Both the position numbers and the translations under genes were made by a program. Of a stretch of 64,000 nucleotides of DNA, positions 1 through 7,862 are shown piece after piece. Positions within the stretch are counted from its first letter, which is position 1; the number at the start of each line of letters is the position of its first letter. The DNA is from Acidithiobacillus caldus ATCC 51756 (GTDB lineage Bacteria > Pseudomonadota > Gammaproteobacteria > Acidithiobacillales > Acidithiobacillaceae): contig NZ_CP005986.1 of the NCBI RefSeq assembly GCF_000175575.2, forward strand, positions 1,932,615 to 1,996,614, given 5' to 3'. The notes under the pieces were generated by a model. It did not search any database. It had not been told where the DNA came from and worked only from the letters and a program-made list of their open reading frames with translations.

Positions 1-139
1 CCAACGCAACTCCCATCACACGAAGCACGCGACCGGATGGAGACAGCGGAAACATCACATCGAGGCTCGCCGACAAGTCTTCGAGATAGCGCTGCGCAAT
101 AGTTAGACTTTTTGGGGGCGATGCGGTGGATCGTGTCAT
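1..139 (-). CDS. fliI: Flagellum-specific ATPase FliI, N-terminal fragment (cut by window edge)
   Basis: The first 46 codons of a gene running off the left edge. It starts at an ATG at 139 that overlaps the fliH stop in an ATGA tetranucleotide (136-139), which indicates translational coupling. The peptide ends with GRVLRVMGVAL, the beta-barrel N-terminal segment typical of FliI/T3SS ATPases (they usually read GR(V/L)xRVxGxxLE). FliI is the ATPase of the flagellar type III export apparatus and works bound to FliH dimers at the cytoplasmic face. The Walker motifs lie outside the window, so the call rests on this segment and on the fliH neighbour. Confidence 0.8.
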   Translation of the reverse strand, partial: MTRSTASPPKSLTIAQRYLEDLSASLDVMFPLSPSGRVLRVMGVAL

Positions 140-873
140 CCGCCCCCCTCCAAGATGCGCGAAACGACCTCAGACCATCGAGTCTCGATCCGCGCATCCC
201 ATTCTTGGGCTGCAACGACGCCGTCAAATCCCTCCGGCCATTGCACACGCACGCGCACGCCGCCCAATTCCATACGAGCATCGGGGTGCAGGTTCCACGA
301 GTCTGGCAGTGCATGCAGATGCTGCCGCAATAGCGTGACCTGATCTGGATGCAAGGCAAAGGTTACTAACAAATTGTCAAGGCGCAGTGCATCGACGAGA
401 CCCTGCAATCGGGCACGGAGATCGTCGGCGGTTTCCTTCGCCAGATCACGGCGAATGACCTGACGGGATACTGCCAACGTGAGTTGCAAGACTGCCCGCT
501 CAAAAAAGTCCGCAACCTGTGCCTCAATCCCAGCCCATTGCTGGGCAGCCTCTCGAAGTAGTTGTGCGGCACTTTGCGCCTCCTTCAAACCATCGCGGTA
601 CCCTTCCTCGCGGCCGGCGGCGTAGCCCTCCTCTCGTCCCAATTTCTTGCCGGTCTCCAACCCTTCTGTGTGCCCCAGCGTGTATGCCTCACGCCGGGCC
701 GCCTCTCGGATCTTCGACAGCTCCTCCTGCAGGGCGGAATGCGCGTCTGCGTGTCGGGACTCAACATCTTGCGTAATATCCCTCCCTGGCCCAGATATTG
801 CTGAATCACCCTTGGGTGCTTCCGTATCGAGTCGTTCAAAGCGAAATGAGGAAATCGTTTCATGCGTTGCCAT
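136..873 (-). CDS. fliH: Flagellar assembly protein FliH
   Basis: 245 residues, normal for FliH. Residues about 75-100 carry GxxxG-type repeats (LGHTEGLETGKKLGREEGYAAGREEGYRDG, seen as repeated G-x3-G steps) that are a hallmark of FliH/YscL helices. The C-terminal half (LAVSRQVIRRDL, VTLLRQHLHAL, GVRVRVQWPEGF) matches the FliH domain that binds FliI. FliH is the peripheral stator that regulates the export ATPase. No in-frame alternative start exists close by and there is no Shine-Dalgarno before the ATG; a sigma-54-type promoter lies at 886-901, so the mRNA is probably close to leaderless. The gene is separated from the fliEFGKMNPQ operon, where fliHIJ usually sit between fliG and fliK. Confidence 0.92.
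   Translation of the reverse strand: MATHETISSFRFERLDTEAPKGDSAISGPGRDITQDVESRHADAHSALQEELSKIREAARREAYTLGHTEGLETGKKLGREEGYAAGREEGYRDGLKEAQSAAQLLREAAQQWAGIEAQVADFFERAVLQLTLAVSRQVIRRDLAKETADDLRARLQGLVDALRLDNLLVTFALHPDQVTLLRQHLHALPDSWNLHPDARMELGGVRVRVQWPEGFDGVVAAQEWDARIETRWSEVVSRILEGGG
787..802 (+). promoter_or_regulatory. Putative sigma-54 promoter of flgA-flgN-flgM
   Basis: TGGCCCAGATATTGCT has GG and GC elements separated by exactly 10 bp, as required for -24/-12 promoters, and differs from TGGCACGnnnnTTGCW at two positions. The predicted start is near 813, giving a leader of about 49 nt before the flgA ATG. It lies inside the 5' part of fliH on the opposite strand. Confidence 0.55.
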
Positions 874-1590
874 GAGCCATTGGTCAGCAAAAAACGTGCC
901 GTCTTAGCGTTCACATTCATGAGCAGCGTCCTCATATGTCCCATCGGGCATGCCGAAACCTGGGAGTCACAGCCCGCCGTCCTACAAGCTGCGCAATCCG
1001 TACTTCCCCGGGCGCAGGGAGATCATTATCGAGGCAACCCACCCACCACGGCAGGCTGGGTCCGGGCGTGCCCGCAACCGCTCAAGGCGCAGATCTCCAG
1101 TCAAAGCCAATGGGCGCTCACCGTACGCGTTTCATGCGAAGCTCCAACCAGCCGATGGTCGCTTTACGTTCCATTCGAACGGAGCTACACGTCCACGATC
1201 GTGATTGCACGAAACTTTTTGGCTCCAGGTACCGTAATACAGAGCAATAGCGTTGAGGTGAGGCGAGAACGGATCGATGCCGAGACAGGCTCTGTGTGTA
1301 CAAGCATCCACCAGGTCATTGGCGATACCGTCAATGCCGGCATCGCCAAAGGCATGCCGATACGCCCCGAGAACTTACTTGCTCCATTGATCATCCGACA
1401 AGGAGAACGAGTCATGCTGAAAGCGCGGCAACACGGAGTCGTGGCAAGTGCCATGGGGATCGCCATGGAAAATGGTCGCGCCGGAGCCAGCATTCTGGTA
1501 CGCAACACGACCAGCCATAAGCTGCTGACGGGTGTGGTATCCGCCAACGGGACCGTATGGGTCTCTCCGTGGAGGTCACATGCTTCTTGA
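862..1590 (+). CDS. flgA: Flagellar P-ring assembly chaperone FlgA
   Basis: 242 residues. A signal peptide is visible (RAVLAFTFMSSVLICPIGHA, cleavage near residue 31), followed by a mature region with the SAF-domain features of FlgA: IVIARNFLAPGTVIQSNSVE (first SAF strand pair), then GMPIRPENLLAPLIIRQGERV and a C-terminal GRAGASILVRNTTSHKLLTGVV segment. FlgA is a periplasmic chaperone for FlgI polymerisation around the rod. The start chosen overlaps the divergent fliH start by 12 bp; an in-frame TTG at 880 and an ATG at 919 are alternatives, but the latter would cut into the signal peptide. First gene of flgA-flgN-flgM, which is transcribed against the surrounding flagellar operons. Confidence 0.9.
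   Translation: MRCHEPLVSKKRAVLAFTFMSSVLICPIGHAETWESQPAVLQAAQSVLPRAQGDHYRGNPPTTAGWVRACPQPLKAQISSQSQWALTVRVSCEAPTSRWSLYVPFERSYTSTIVIARNFLAPGTVIQSNSVEVRRERIDAETGSVCTSIHQVIGDTVNAGIAKGMPIRPENLLAPLIIRQGERVMLKARQHGVVASAMGIAMENGRAGASILVRNTTSHKLLTGVVSANGTVWVSPWRSHAS
886..901 (-). promoter_or_regulatory. Putative sigma-54 promoter of fliH-fliI
   Basis: On the minus strand CGGCACGTTTTTTGCT matches TGGCACGnnnnTTGCW at all but the first base, with GG-N10-GC spacing. The predicted transcription start is about 875, only 2 nt before the fliH ATG at 873. The site lies within the signal-peptide codons of flgA on the other strand. Confidence 0.65.
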
Positions 1591-1912
1591 CTCCGAGAAC
1601 CTCCTCAACGAATTTGAGCAGTTACTGGACAGCGAGCGGGAAGCGCTTAGCAGCGGAAACTATGAGGCCCTGACGCGGATATCGCAGCGCAAGCTGCAAC
1701 TCCTGAAACTCTTTCAAAATCGGCAGGACTATACCCAGTATCGCACGGCATTGATGCGTATCCTGGATAAATCTTCCGAGAATGGACTCATGGCCGAATC
1801 CGCGCTCCGTTTTTGGCGTAACGCCCATCAAAAATTGCTGCATATCCAGGGACTCGGTTATGATCCTGTAGACCGGGATGAGAATGCGTACGAGCGCTAT
1901 CGCGAGGTATGA
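1580..1912 (+). CDS. flgN: FlgN-like flagellar export chaperone
   Basis: 110 residues starting at MLLDSENLL; a GGAGG Shine-Dalgarno (1571-1575) sits just upstream and the start overlaps the flgA stop by 11 bp. The protein is all-helical and hydrophilic (LLNEFEQLLDSEREALSSGN, ISQRKLQLLKLFQNR), the pattern of FlgN. FlgN is the cytoplasmic chaperone for the hook-filament junction proteins FlgK and FlgL, both encoded in this window. Assignment uses length, helical pattern and the flgA-flgN-flgM context. A longer ORF reading from 1532 lacks a ribosome binding site. Confidence 0.75.
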   Translation: MLLDSENLLNEFEQLLDSEREALSSGNYEALTRISQRKLQLLKLFQNRQDYTQYRTALMRILDKSSENGLMAESALRFWRNAHQKLLHIQGLGYDPVDRDENAYERYREV

Positions 1913-1913
1913 G

Positions 1914-2168
1914 ATGATTAGTGAAACCCAGATTTTTCAGCACGTATCAACAGACAACCCTGTCTCGAACGAGAGGGACACCGTTGCAACCACTCGAATA
2001 CCAGCCGCTGGTTTGCCGGATCCAGCAGGCTCGGTCTCGGACATACAAGCACCACCACCAGATACTGCACATCAGCAGCGCATTGCCGAATTGAAGCAAC
2101 AGGTGCAGTCGGGGACCTACGCCGTGGACAGCGGCAAGTTGGCCCGCGCCTGGCTAAAAATCGACTAA
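1914..2168 (+). CDS. flgM: Anti-sigma-28 factor FlgM
   Basis: 84 residues. The N-terminal half is disordered and Pro/Thr-rich; the C-terminal helices (RIAELKQQVQSGTYAVDS, KLARAWLK) are the conserved FlgM segment that wraps sigma-28. FlgM holds FliA inactive until the hook is finished and FlgM is exported. Its 3' end overlaps the 3' end of fliA by 15 bp on the opposite strand, so the sigma factor and its anti-sigma factor are convergent partners. Starts one base after the flgN stop. Confidence 0.85.
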   Translation: MISETQIFQHVSTDNPVSNERDTVATTRIPAAGLPDPAGSVSDIQAPPPDTAHQQRIAELKQQVQSGTYAVDSGKLARAWLKID

Positions 2169-2888
2169 CGACAAAGACTGCTCCGCAAGATACGAGCGGC
2201 ACTTGAAAATGGCGGCATTGACGACACGCAAGGCGCTACTCTTGCTCCCACACCCTAAAACTTCCGCCACCTCTTCCAGCGTCAATCCTTCGAGGATATA
2301 TAGCGAAAGAGCGACACGCTCGTTTTCTTGTAGACGATTGATGGCACGCTCCAGAATGACCGCCCATTCCTGTCGAACAGCATGAACGTCCGGACCCGCT
2401 TGTCCTGGCTCTGCGGCCAGTTCAACGCCGTCCATCAAATAGTCTTCAAGATAATCCGGCGCCGCTCGGGACGCGGCGATGAAATGCGCATGCAATGCAT
2501 CCAGATCCATACCCGCCGCCTCAGCCAACTCCCGATCACTGGGCTCCCGCATCTCCCTAGACCGAAATTGAGCAGCCGCTCTTTCTAGTTTCCGACTTTG
2601 GTCCCGCAACCTTCGCGGAAAGGGATCTTCATCACGCAAAAAATCCAACATCGCGCCACGAATACGCACAAACAACCAACGTCGAAAACTCTCCGGGTCA
2701 GAATGGCGCAAGTGATGCTCATAATGCTCCCAAGCAACAGTTACACCAGTCTGAACTAAGTCATCCAGATGATCCACAGGCAACGTGTCCTGAATACGTT
2801 TGGCAACCCGCAGGATCATCGGATGCAACGCTCGAAGATAGCGGCCAACATCCCGATCATTGACCTTATCTGATCCGAGTCCGTACAT
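2154..2888 (-). CDS. fliA: Flagellar sigma factor FliA (sigma-28)
   Basis: About 244 residues from the ATG at 2888 (MYGLGSDKVNDRDV); a longer reading from 2954 would run back into fliQ. Region 2 is clear (LDDLVQTGVTVAWEHYE, then RIRGAMLDFLRDEDPFPR, the FliA signature), region 3 follows (SDRELAEAAGMDLDAL), and region 4.1 reads NERVALSLYILEGLTLEEVAEVLG. The region 4.2 recognition helix is odd: CGSKSSALRVVNAAIFKCR replaces the usual SESRVSQIHxxAIxxLR. FliA directs late flagellar genes such as fliC and fliD. Last gene of the fliE...Q operon, 2 bp after fliQ. Confidence 0.88.
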   Translation of the reverse strand: MYGLGSDKVNDRDVGRYLRALHPMILRVAKRIQDTLPVDHLDDLVQTGVTVAWEHYEHHLRHSDPESFRRWLFVRIRGAMLDFLRDEDPFPRRLRDQSRKLERAAAQFRSREMREPSDRELAEAAGMDLDALHAHFIAASRAAPDYLEDYLMDGVELAAEPGQAGPDVHAVRQEWAVILERAINRLQENERVALSLYILEGLTLEEVAEVLGCGSKSSALRVVNAAIFKCRSYLAEQSLSLVDF

Positions 2889-2890
2889 TT

Positions 2891-3169
2891 TCAGTGAAAA
2901 CGTATCCAATGAGGAATTTCCTCGTACCAGTGCACAAAAAAATGGATATACCACCCAACGATGCTACCGCCAAACAGAACCACGACAAGGACGAACAACA
3001 GGAACTTAGGTACAAAACTTACACTCATGTCATTCAATTGAGAGGCGACCTGAAACAGACCTATGAAAATCCCGGAAAATAGGAGCACACCAAAGAGGGG
3101 TGCACCCATCAACAGTCCCGTCTTGGCAGCCTGAGTCAACGCTTCCAGCATCCAACCATCGTGAATCAT
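2891..3169 (-). CDS. fliQ: Flagellar export gate protein FliQ
   Basis: 92 residues with two transmembrane helices (TGLLMGAPLFGVLLFSGIFI and FVPKFLLFVLVVVLFGGSIV) joined by a short loop containing FQVASQLNDMSVSFVPK, which aligns with the conserved FQAxTQINExTLSFIPK of FliQ. FliQ forms the P5Q4R1 export gate in the membrane. It abuts fliP directly (stop and start adjoining). fliR, which normally follows, is absent here; fliA comes next instead. Confidence 0.9.
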   Translation of the reverse strand: MIHDGWMLEALTQAAKTGLLMGAPLFGVLLFSGIFIGLFQVASQLNDMSVSFVPKFLLFVLVVVLFGGSIVGWYIHFFVHWYEEIPHWIRFH

Positions 3170-3865
3170 TTAGCCCACCGAAAAAAAACTCCGAACTAAC
3201 GTTCCGGTCACCAAAAGCCAGCCTCCACCAAGAGCGAATAACAATAATTTAATGGGAATCGAAATGGTTTGCGGAGATACCATCATCATGCCCATCGCCA
3301 TTAACACCGCCGCAACCAATAAGTCGATGATCAGAAAAGGTAAATACACCAGAAACCCGAGCTCAAACCCCGATTCCAGTTGAGACACGGCGAAAGCAGG
3401 AATCAAAACCCGCATTGGGATATCCTTTTCCGAGCGTAAAGTCTTCTTAATGCCGTCCATACGAAGAAATTGTGCTACTGAATCCTTGGTCGTGTTGTTT
3501 CGCATAAATATCCGAAGCGGCTTTTCCGCGATCGCTAGCGCCCTAGTCACAGACACCTTCCCCTGCTCCAAAGGAATAAGCGCTTGATGATTAATGGATG
3601 ACCAAGTTGGCTGCATAACGAAGAACGTCAGAAACAACGCAAGACCAATCAAAACAATATTCGGCGGCATTGTAGATAATCCGAGACCTTGCCGCAATAA
3701 AGACAGAACGATGATGATTCGCGTAAACCCAGTCATCATTAAGACGATAGCCGGCAAAAACGTCAGCACGGTCATTAGAATGACCGTTTGTACGGGCAGG
3801 CTATACGTGATACCTCGACCCTGCGTTACCGCATGCAACACATCCAAGCCACCAGGAGCCATCAT
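3170..3865 (-). CDS. fliP: Flagellar export gate protein FliP
   Basis: 231 residues with the FliP pattern: LTFLPAIVLMMTGFTRIIIV (TM1), LRQGLGLSTMPPNIVLIGLALFLTFFVM (TM2), a cytoplasmic segment PLRIFMRNNTT, then VLIPAFAVSQLESGFELGFLVYLPFLIIDLLVA and VSPQTISIPIKLLLFAL. FliP is the core of the export gate. The N-terminus before TM1 is short and does not look like the cleavable signal peptide carried by many FliP proteins. The start overlaps the fliN stop by 4 bp; no fliO lies between them. Confidence 0.93.
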   Translation of the reverse strand: MMAPGGLDVLHAVTQGRGITYSLPVQTVILMTVLTFLPAIVLMMTGFTRIIIVLSLLRQGLGLSTMPPNIVLIGLALFLTFFVMQPTWSSINHQALIPLEQGKVSVTRALAIAEKPLRIFMRNNTTKDSVAQFLRMDGIKKTLRSEKDIPMRVLIPAFAVSQLESGFELGFLVYLPFLIIDLLVAAVLMAMGMMMVSPQTISIPIKLLLFALGGGWLLVTGTLVRSFFSVG

Positions 3866-4224
3866 GGTTCCCGTGGATTCTGTATCAGGTCTTCCTTGTT
3901 CACCAAAGCTGTCAAGCGCACCCCAAATCGTTCCTGGTTTACAAGTACCGCCTCACCATACGCAAAGATCTCCCCATTTATATATATTGTCAGCGGCTCA
4001 CCCACCGCACGATTCAGCTCAATCACCGATCCCTGTGATAATTGCAGAATATTTTTAAAAGGCATTCTGGTTCGTCCCAATTCTACCGATATCCGCATGG
4101 GAACGTTCACTAACAAATCGACCGATGGAGAGCCCGGAGTTAGCAACTTTTCGTTAGTCTCATCCGATGAATCAAAATGCTCAATTGGCAATGGATTGGT
4201 TGCGTCATCGGTTGAATCACTCAT
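3862..4224 (-). CDS. fliN: Flagellar motor switch protein FliN
   Basis: 120 residues; an acidic Ser/Thr-rich N-terminus of about 35 residues precedes the SpoA/SPOA domain (VPMRISVELGRTRMPFKNILQLSQGSVIELNR, GEPLTIYINGEIFAYGEAVLVNQ, FGVRLTALV). FliN forms the base of the C-ring with FliM. Overlaps fliM by 8 bp and fliP by 4 bp. Confidence 0.95.
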   Translation of the reverse strand: MSDSTDDATNPLPIEHFDSSDETNEKLLTPGSPSVDLLVNVPMRISVELGRTRMPFKNILQLSQGSVIELNRAVGEPLTIYINGEIFAYGEAVLVNQERFGVRLTALVNKEDLIQNPREP

Positions 4225-5317
4225 TGTTAATTCCCTCCTTTTTCAATCGGATACTTTGCAGAACATCCTCCTCGCTGGGCGTACGATACGAAACCAGCTT
4301 TACAGCGTACTGATTTTTGAACGCACCATATCGCCCTTCGCCAATAAGAATATCCTCTACATACACACGTGCATCTTGTACCCGATCGAAGCTCAATACG
4401 TCCCCCTTCTGCAATGTCCGTGCCCGACTCAACGGGATATCCTGGGAGGCCAGGATGACCGACACATCAACCATGGCGTTCTGTATATCCATATGTAGCA
4501 TCTGCTTCCAGGAAGGGTCCATTTCCGACTGATCGGCAGCTACGCCGGATACTAGTTGTTCGCGCAGTGGTTCAACGGTGTTGTACGGTATACACGTATA
4601 GAGCTTTCCGCTCCAACGTTCCATCTCGATTTCAAACACACTTCCCACGACGCCTTCGGTGCTGGATGCAATACTGACGAACTGGGACTTTACATCGGAA
4701 CGCAGTACTTTTGGGCGTAGCTTGATGATTGGTTCCCACGCAGATGTAAAGTCCTCTACAGCATGGTCGATGATCTTGTTGAAAACCCTTTGCTCGATGA
4801 CACTAAAATCTCGGCCTTCGAGTTTTGGCTCTAAGCGCCCATTACCTCCAAAAAACGCCTCAATGACTGCGTAGCATAAATAGGGGTCCATGATAAAAAG
4901 CATGCTTCCGCGCAATGGTGTCAAACTCACCATAACAAAATACGAAGGCAGGGCGATTTTCCCAATATATTCCCCGTATTTTTGAATCTGCGCGGACAGC
5001 GATATAATGTCCGCATTAACGCGTAAGTAATTGAAAAGACTGCCGCGAAACGATCGCGCGAAACGGTCGTTCAGCACCTCCATGGTCGGCATTCGACTAC
5101 GGTTCATCCGATCCTGATTTAATAGGTCCAGAGGAACGATCGTCGGTCCAGACGACGTCGGTGCCTGAGAAGTCGAAGCTTGATCCGTACGGCGCGCCTC
5201 CGTTCCCACCGTTTTTCCTGGGCCGTCATCGGCATCTGTATTTTTTTCCGATGGGCTACCGCCGCCCATCATGGCGTCTATTTCCTCCTGGCTTAATCCA
5301 CCGTTTTCTGGATTCAT
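4217..5317 (-). CDS. fliM: Flagellar motor switch protein FliM
   Basis: 366 residues. N-terminal LSQEEIDAMMGG is the conserved CheY-P binding peptide (LSQEEIDALL). A linker rich in Asp/Ser/Thr follows, then the middle domain with RMPTMEVLNDRFARSFRGSLFNYLR and the GGNGR motif in VIEAFFGGNGR, and a C-terminal SpoA domain (IPLSRARTLQKGDVLSFDR, GRYGAFKNQYAVKLV). FliM sets rotation direction in the C-ring. The gene lies 11 bp after fliK. Confidence 0.95.
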   Translation of the reverse strand: MNPENGGLSQEEIDAMMGGGSPSEKNTDADDGPGKTVGTEARRTDQASTSQAPTSSGPTIVPLDLLNQDRMNRSRMPTMEVLNDRFARSFRGSLFNYLRVNADIISLSAQIQKYGEYIGKIALPSYFVMVSLTPLRGSMLFIMDPYLCYAVIEAFFGGNGRLEPKLEGRDFSVIEQRVFNKIIDHAVEDFTSAWEPIIKLRPKVLRSDVKSQFVSIASSTEGVVGSVFEIEMERWSGKLYTCIPYNTVEPLREQLVSGVAADQSEMDPSWKQMLHMDIQNAMVDVSVILASQDIPLSRARTLQKGDVLSFDRVQDARVYVEDILIGEGRYGAFKNQYAVKLVSYRTPSEEDVLQSIRLKKEGINNE

Positions 5318-5328
5318 GTTCTAAATCC

Positions 5329-6828
5329 TTACACCCACGACTCGAAAAACCGGACGTCCGTTGTTACGACATTTCCAGCATCCGCAGCATCTGTCGGGAT
5401 CTCCATGGAGTCGGTACTCGAAAAAGTCTGCCCGGCCGACGCGGTATACGGGGTACCTTGGTGATTTTCAGGGTTTCCGCCCATGGAGCCAAACCCACTT
5501 GCAAGTGCCGCGTTCATTTGTACCGACACACTCACTGGCGCTGATGGTGTGGTTTGCATAACCTGAATCTGACTGGCAACCATACCGATGTTCTGTTGCA
5601 ATATTTGCTCTACCTGCGGATGAGTTACCGTTAGATGAATGGCGAGCCCCCCGACACCCTGAGTCGCACGCACCTCGATCGGGCCGAGACGTTCCGGATG
5701 TACACGTATCACCATGCTGTGCCCCACGGTAAGGCGAGCAACTTGCCCCGCCAACACAGATGGCCATCCGGTTCCACCGAGGTGCAGGACGGGGGACGAA
5801 ATTTGCTGCGGAACCACCGCTTGAGCTTCTCCGTCATTGACCGCAACAAGGCCCGGTTGCGCCACACCCATCGCCGGTTGCGTCCCAGCGTTCAGGGCAT
5901 CGGTATTCTTGGACGCGGAATCGAGCGCTGCATAGGTATGGGTGGTAGCAGTACCAGCCAGTGACCGTGCCCACGACACAGAAGCGTGTTCTGCCATATT
6001 CCGCCGAGAGTTGGTTGTGAGTAGCCGGAATCTAACCGACTCCACCCCATCCGAAACCACCCGATTTTCGCCAGATACGGCCAAACGTTGCCGGTTCTTG
6101 GACTGCTCCACAACGAAATCGGCCCTGGCATAGGGTAGAGTCACAGAGAGATCCATTCGTCCAGTGCGATATGTCGATTTTTCGACATCATCGGCTGACG
6201 ACTTCTCGACAACCGATGGCTGTACTCCTTTATTAGATATCGATTGCATCTCTGCCAACGGTGTCGAGTATTCGACATCTGGCACGGCTCTAGAGGTCAG
6301 CTTTCCTCCAACCATTGTACCGAGTCGGGTTTCCTCTGGGTGAGCTGGGCGGAGGGCAATGGTCTCGGTTTTCTGGCTTCCCGCTTCCGTATTCGGTGCC
6401 GATGGTTGCATTCCTAGAAGCAGACTGAATAGGCTACCCAAAGCCGGTCCAGACAGGGTATTGGTAGTCGATTTGGCAACCGCGTTGTGCGGTCTCGTAG
6501 CAGCTTGCGCCGAGGCGGGCCCAGCATGAGTCTCTACCCCAGAAACACCGTCTAGCGACACCACTTGAGTAGCCCGCATCAACTCAACCATGGACGACAC
6601 TAAAGAGGCTGACGGCGGCATCACACGCGCTTTGGGATGGGCCCGGCGCGCCGCCGAGGGCCTTTGCTCCTGCGCAGATTGGCGATCCGTGATCTCCTTG
6701 GATATGCCCTGAAAAGTCAACGATGGAGCATTTCCCGACGCTGTAGCCCCGGGGCCGGTCGAAAGCCTTTTCCCCGACGCCTCATTGGCCAGGGATTCCG
6801 ATGGCGATATGACCGTGCCTGTACTCAT
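5329..6828 (-). CDS. fliK: Flagellar hook-length control protein FliK
   Basis: 499 residues. The first about 370 residues are low-complexity, Ser/Ala/Thr/Pro-rich and variable, as in the FliK ruler. The C-terminal domain (VARLTVGHSMVIRVHPERLG, PIEVRATQGVGGLAIHLTV, QVEQILQQNIGMVASQIQVM) is the conserved substrate-switch domain with the LxPexLGxvxV-type motif. FliK measures the hook and switches FlhB from rod/hook to filament export. Its start overlaps the fliG stop by 4 bp (ATGA); no fliHIJ intervene. Confidence 0.88.
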   Translation of the reverse strand: MSTGTVISPSESLANEASGKRLSTGPGATASGNAPSLTFQGISKEITDRQSAQEQRPSAARRAHPKARVMPPSASLVSSMVELMRATQVVSLDGVSGVETHAGPASAQAATRPHNAVAKSTTNTLSGPALGSLFSLLLGMQPSAPNTEAGSQKTETIALRPAHPEETRLGTMVGGKLTSRAVPDVEYSTPLAEMQSISNKGVQPSVVEKSSADDVEKSTYRTGRMDLSVTLPYARADFVVEQSKNRQRLAVSGENRVVSDGVESVRFRLLTTNSRRNMAEHASVSWARSLAGTATTHTYAALDSASKNTDALNAGTQPAMGVAQPGLVAVNDGEAQAVVPQQISSPVLHLGGTGWPSVLAGQVARLTVGHSMVIRVHPERLGPIEVRATQGVGGLAIHLTVTHPQVEQILQQNIGMVASQIQVMQTTPSAPVSVSVQMNAALASGFGSMGGNPENHQGTPYTASAGQTFSSTDSMEIPTDAADAGNVVTTDVRFFESWV

Positions 6829-7862
6829 TCCAGCACCTCGTCATCTTCTCCACCCCTAAGGATAATGGCACCTTCGCGGTCCAGCTTCTGCGCTGTCGCC
6901 AAGATTTCCCGTTGCGCGCTTTCCACCTCGGAGAGACGTAACGGCCCTTTGCTTTCCAGATCCTCCTGGAGCATCTTTGCTGCGCGTTCCGACATGTTTG
7001 CAAAAACTCGGCTGCGCAAATCCTCCGAGGCATTCTTCATAGCAATCGCCAGTGTATCACGTTCGATATCACGGAAGAGTACTTGCAACGAGCGGTCATC
7101 GAGTTTCCTGAGATCTTCAAAGGTAAACATATAATCCTCGATCTTTTGTGCCAAGGTCGGATCGATTGCGCGAACGTGTTCCATGGACACCTTGGTGCGG
7201 CTCGTTTCCAGATGGTTAAGCAACTCGGCTGCGGCTTTCGGCCCACCCGCATCTCCTTGAACAATGGTATTCGTAATTTGACCAGACAACTGCTGATCAA
7301 GAACTTCATTTAATTCGCGGATGGCGTTGGGCGGCACCGGTGCCATGGTGGCCAGACGGTAAATGATATCGGGAATAATCTTGTCTGGCAGATTGTGTAG
7401 CACGTTCCCCGCCTTTTCGGAATCCAGGTGCGCGAGGATCGTCGCGAGAATCTGCGGGTGCTCGAAGCGAATCATTTCGGCAATGGTTTTGGGATCAGCC
7501 CACTTGATAATCTCCAATCCGGCGTATTCGCCTCCAGTAACGATACGATCCAGAATCTCCGAAGCCTTGTCCCGGCCCATGGCCATGGCCAACACCTCTC
7601 GCAGATAATGCTCAGGACGCCCACCGACCGACGTTTGATGCTTCAGACGATCAACGAAATCCTGCATCACGATCTCCAGCGCCTCACGGGTAATCTTTCG
7701 TGGCCGTGACATGGCTGCAGCAATGCGCTGGATCTCCCTCGGATTAAGCTGTTGGAGGATCAAAGCCGCGTCATCCGGCCCCACCCCAAGCAGGAATACG
7801 GCGGCGTAATCTAGCCCAGCATTCAAAGACGCTGGTCCTCCAGAACCGGACAAATCAGCCAT
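6825..7862 (-). CDS. fliG: Flagellar motor switch protein FliG
   Basis: 345 residues, full length. N-terminal domain LLGVGPDDAALILQQLNPREIQRIAAAM, middle EHPQ motif (RFEHPQILATILAHLDSEKAG) and C-terminal torque domain (FTFEDLRKLDDRSLQVLFRDIERDTLAIAMKNAS, then VFANMSERAAKMLQEDLESKGPLRLSEVE) are all present, including the conserved charged residues of the stator-interacting helix. Couples stator torque to the MS ring. Overlaps fliF by 8 bp. Confidence 0.97.
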   Translation of the reverse strand: MADLSGSGGPASLNAGLDYAAVFLLGVGPDDAALILQQLNPREIQRIAAAMSRPRKITREALEIVMQDFVDRLKHQTSVGGRPEHYLREVLAMAMGRDKASEILDRIVTGGEYAGLEIIKWADPKTIAEMIRFEHPQILATILAHLDSEKAGNVLHNLPDKIIPDIIYRLATMAPVPPNAIRELNEVLDQQLSGQITNTIVQGDAGGPKAAAELLNHLETSRTKVSMEHVRAIDPTLAQKIEDYMFTFEDLRKLDDRSLQVLFRDIERDTLAIAMKNASEDLRSRVFANMSERAAKMLQEDLESKGPLRLSEVESAQREILATAQKLDREGAIILRGGEDDEVLE

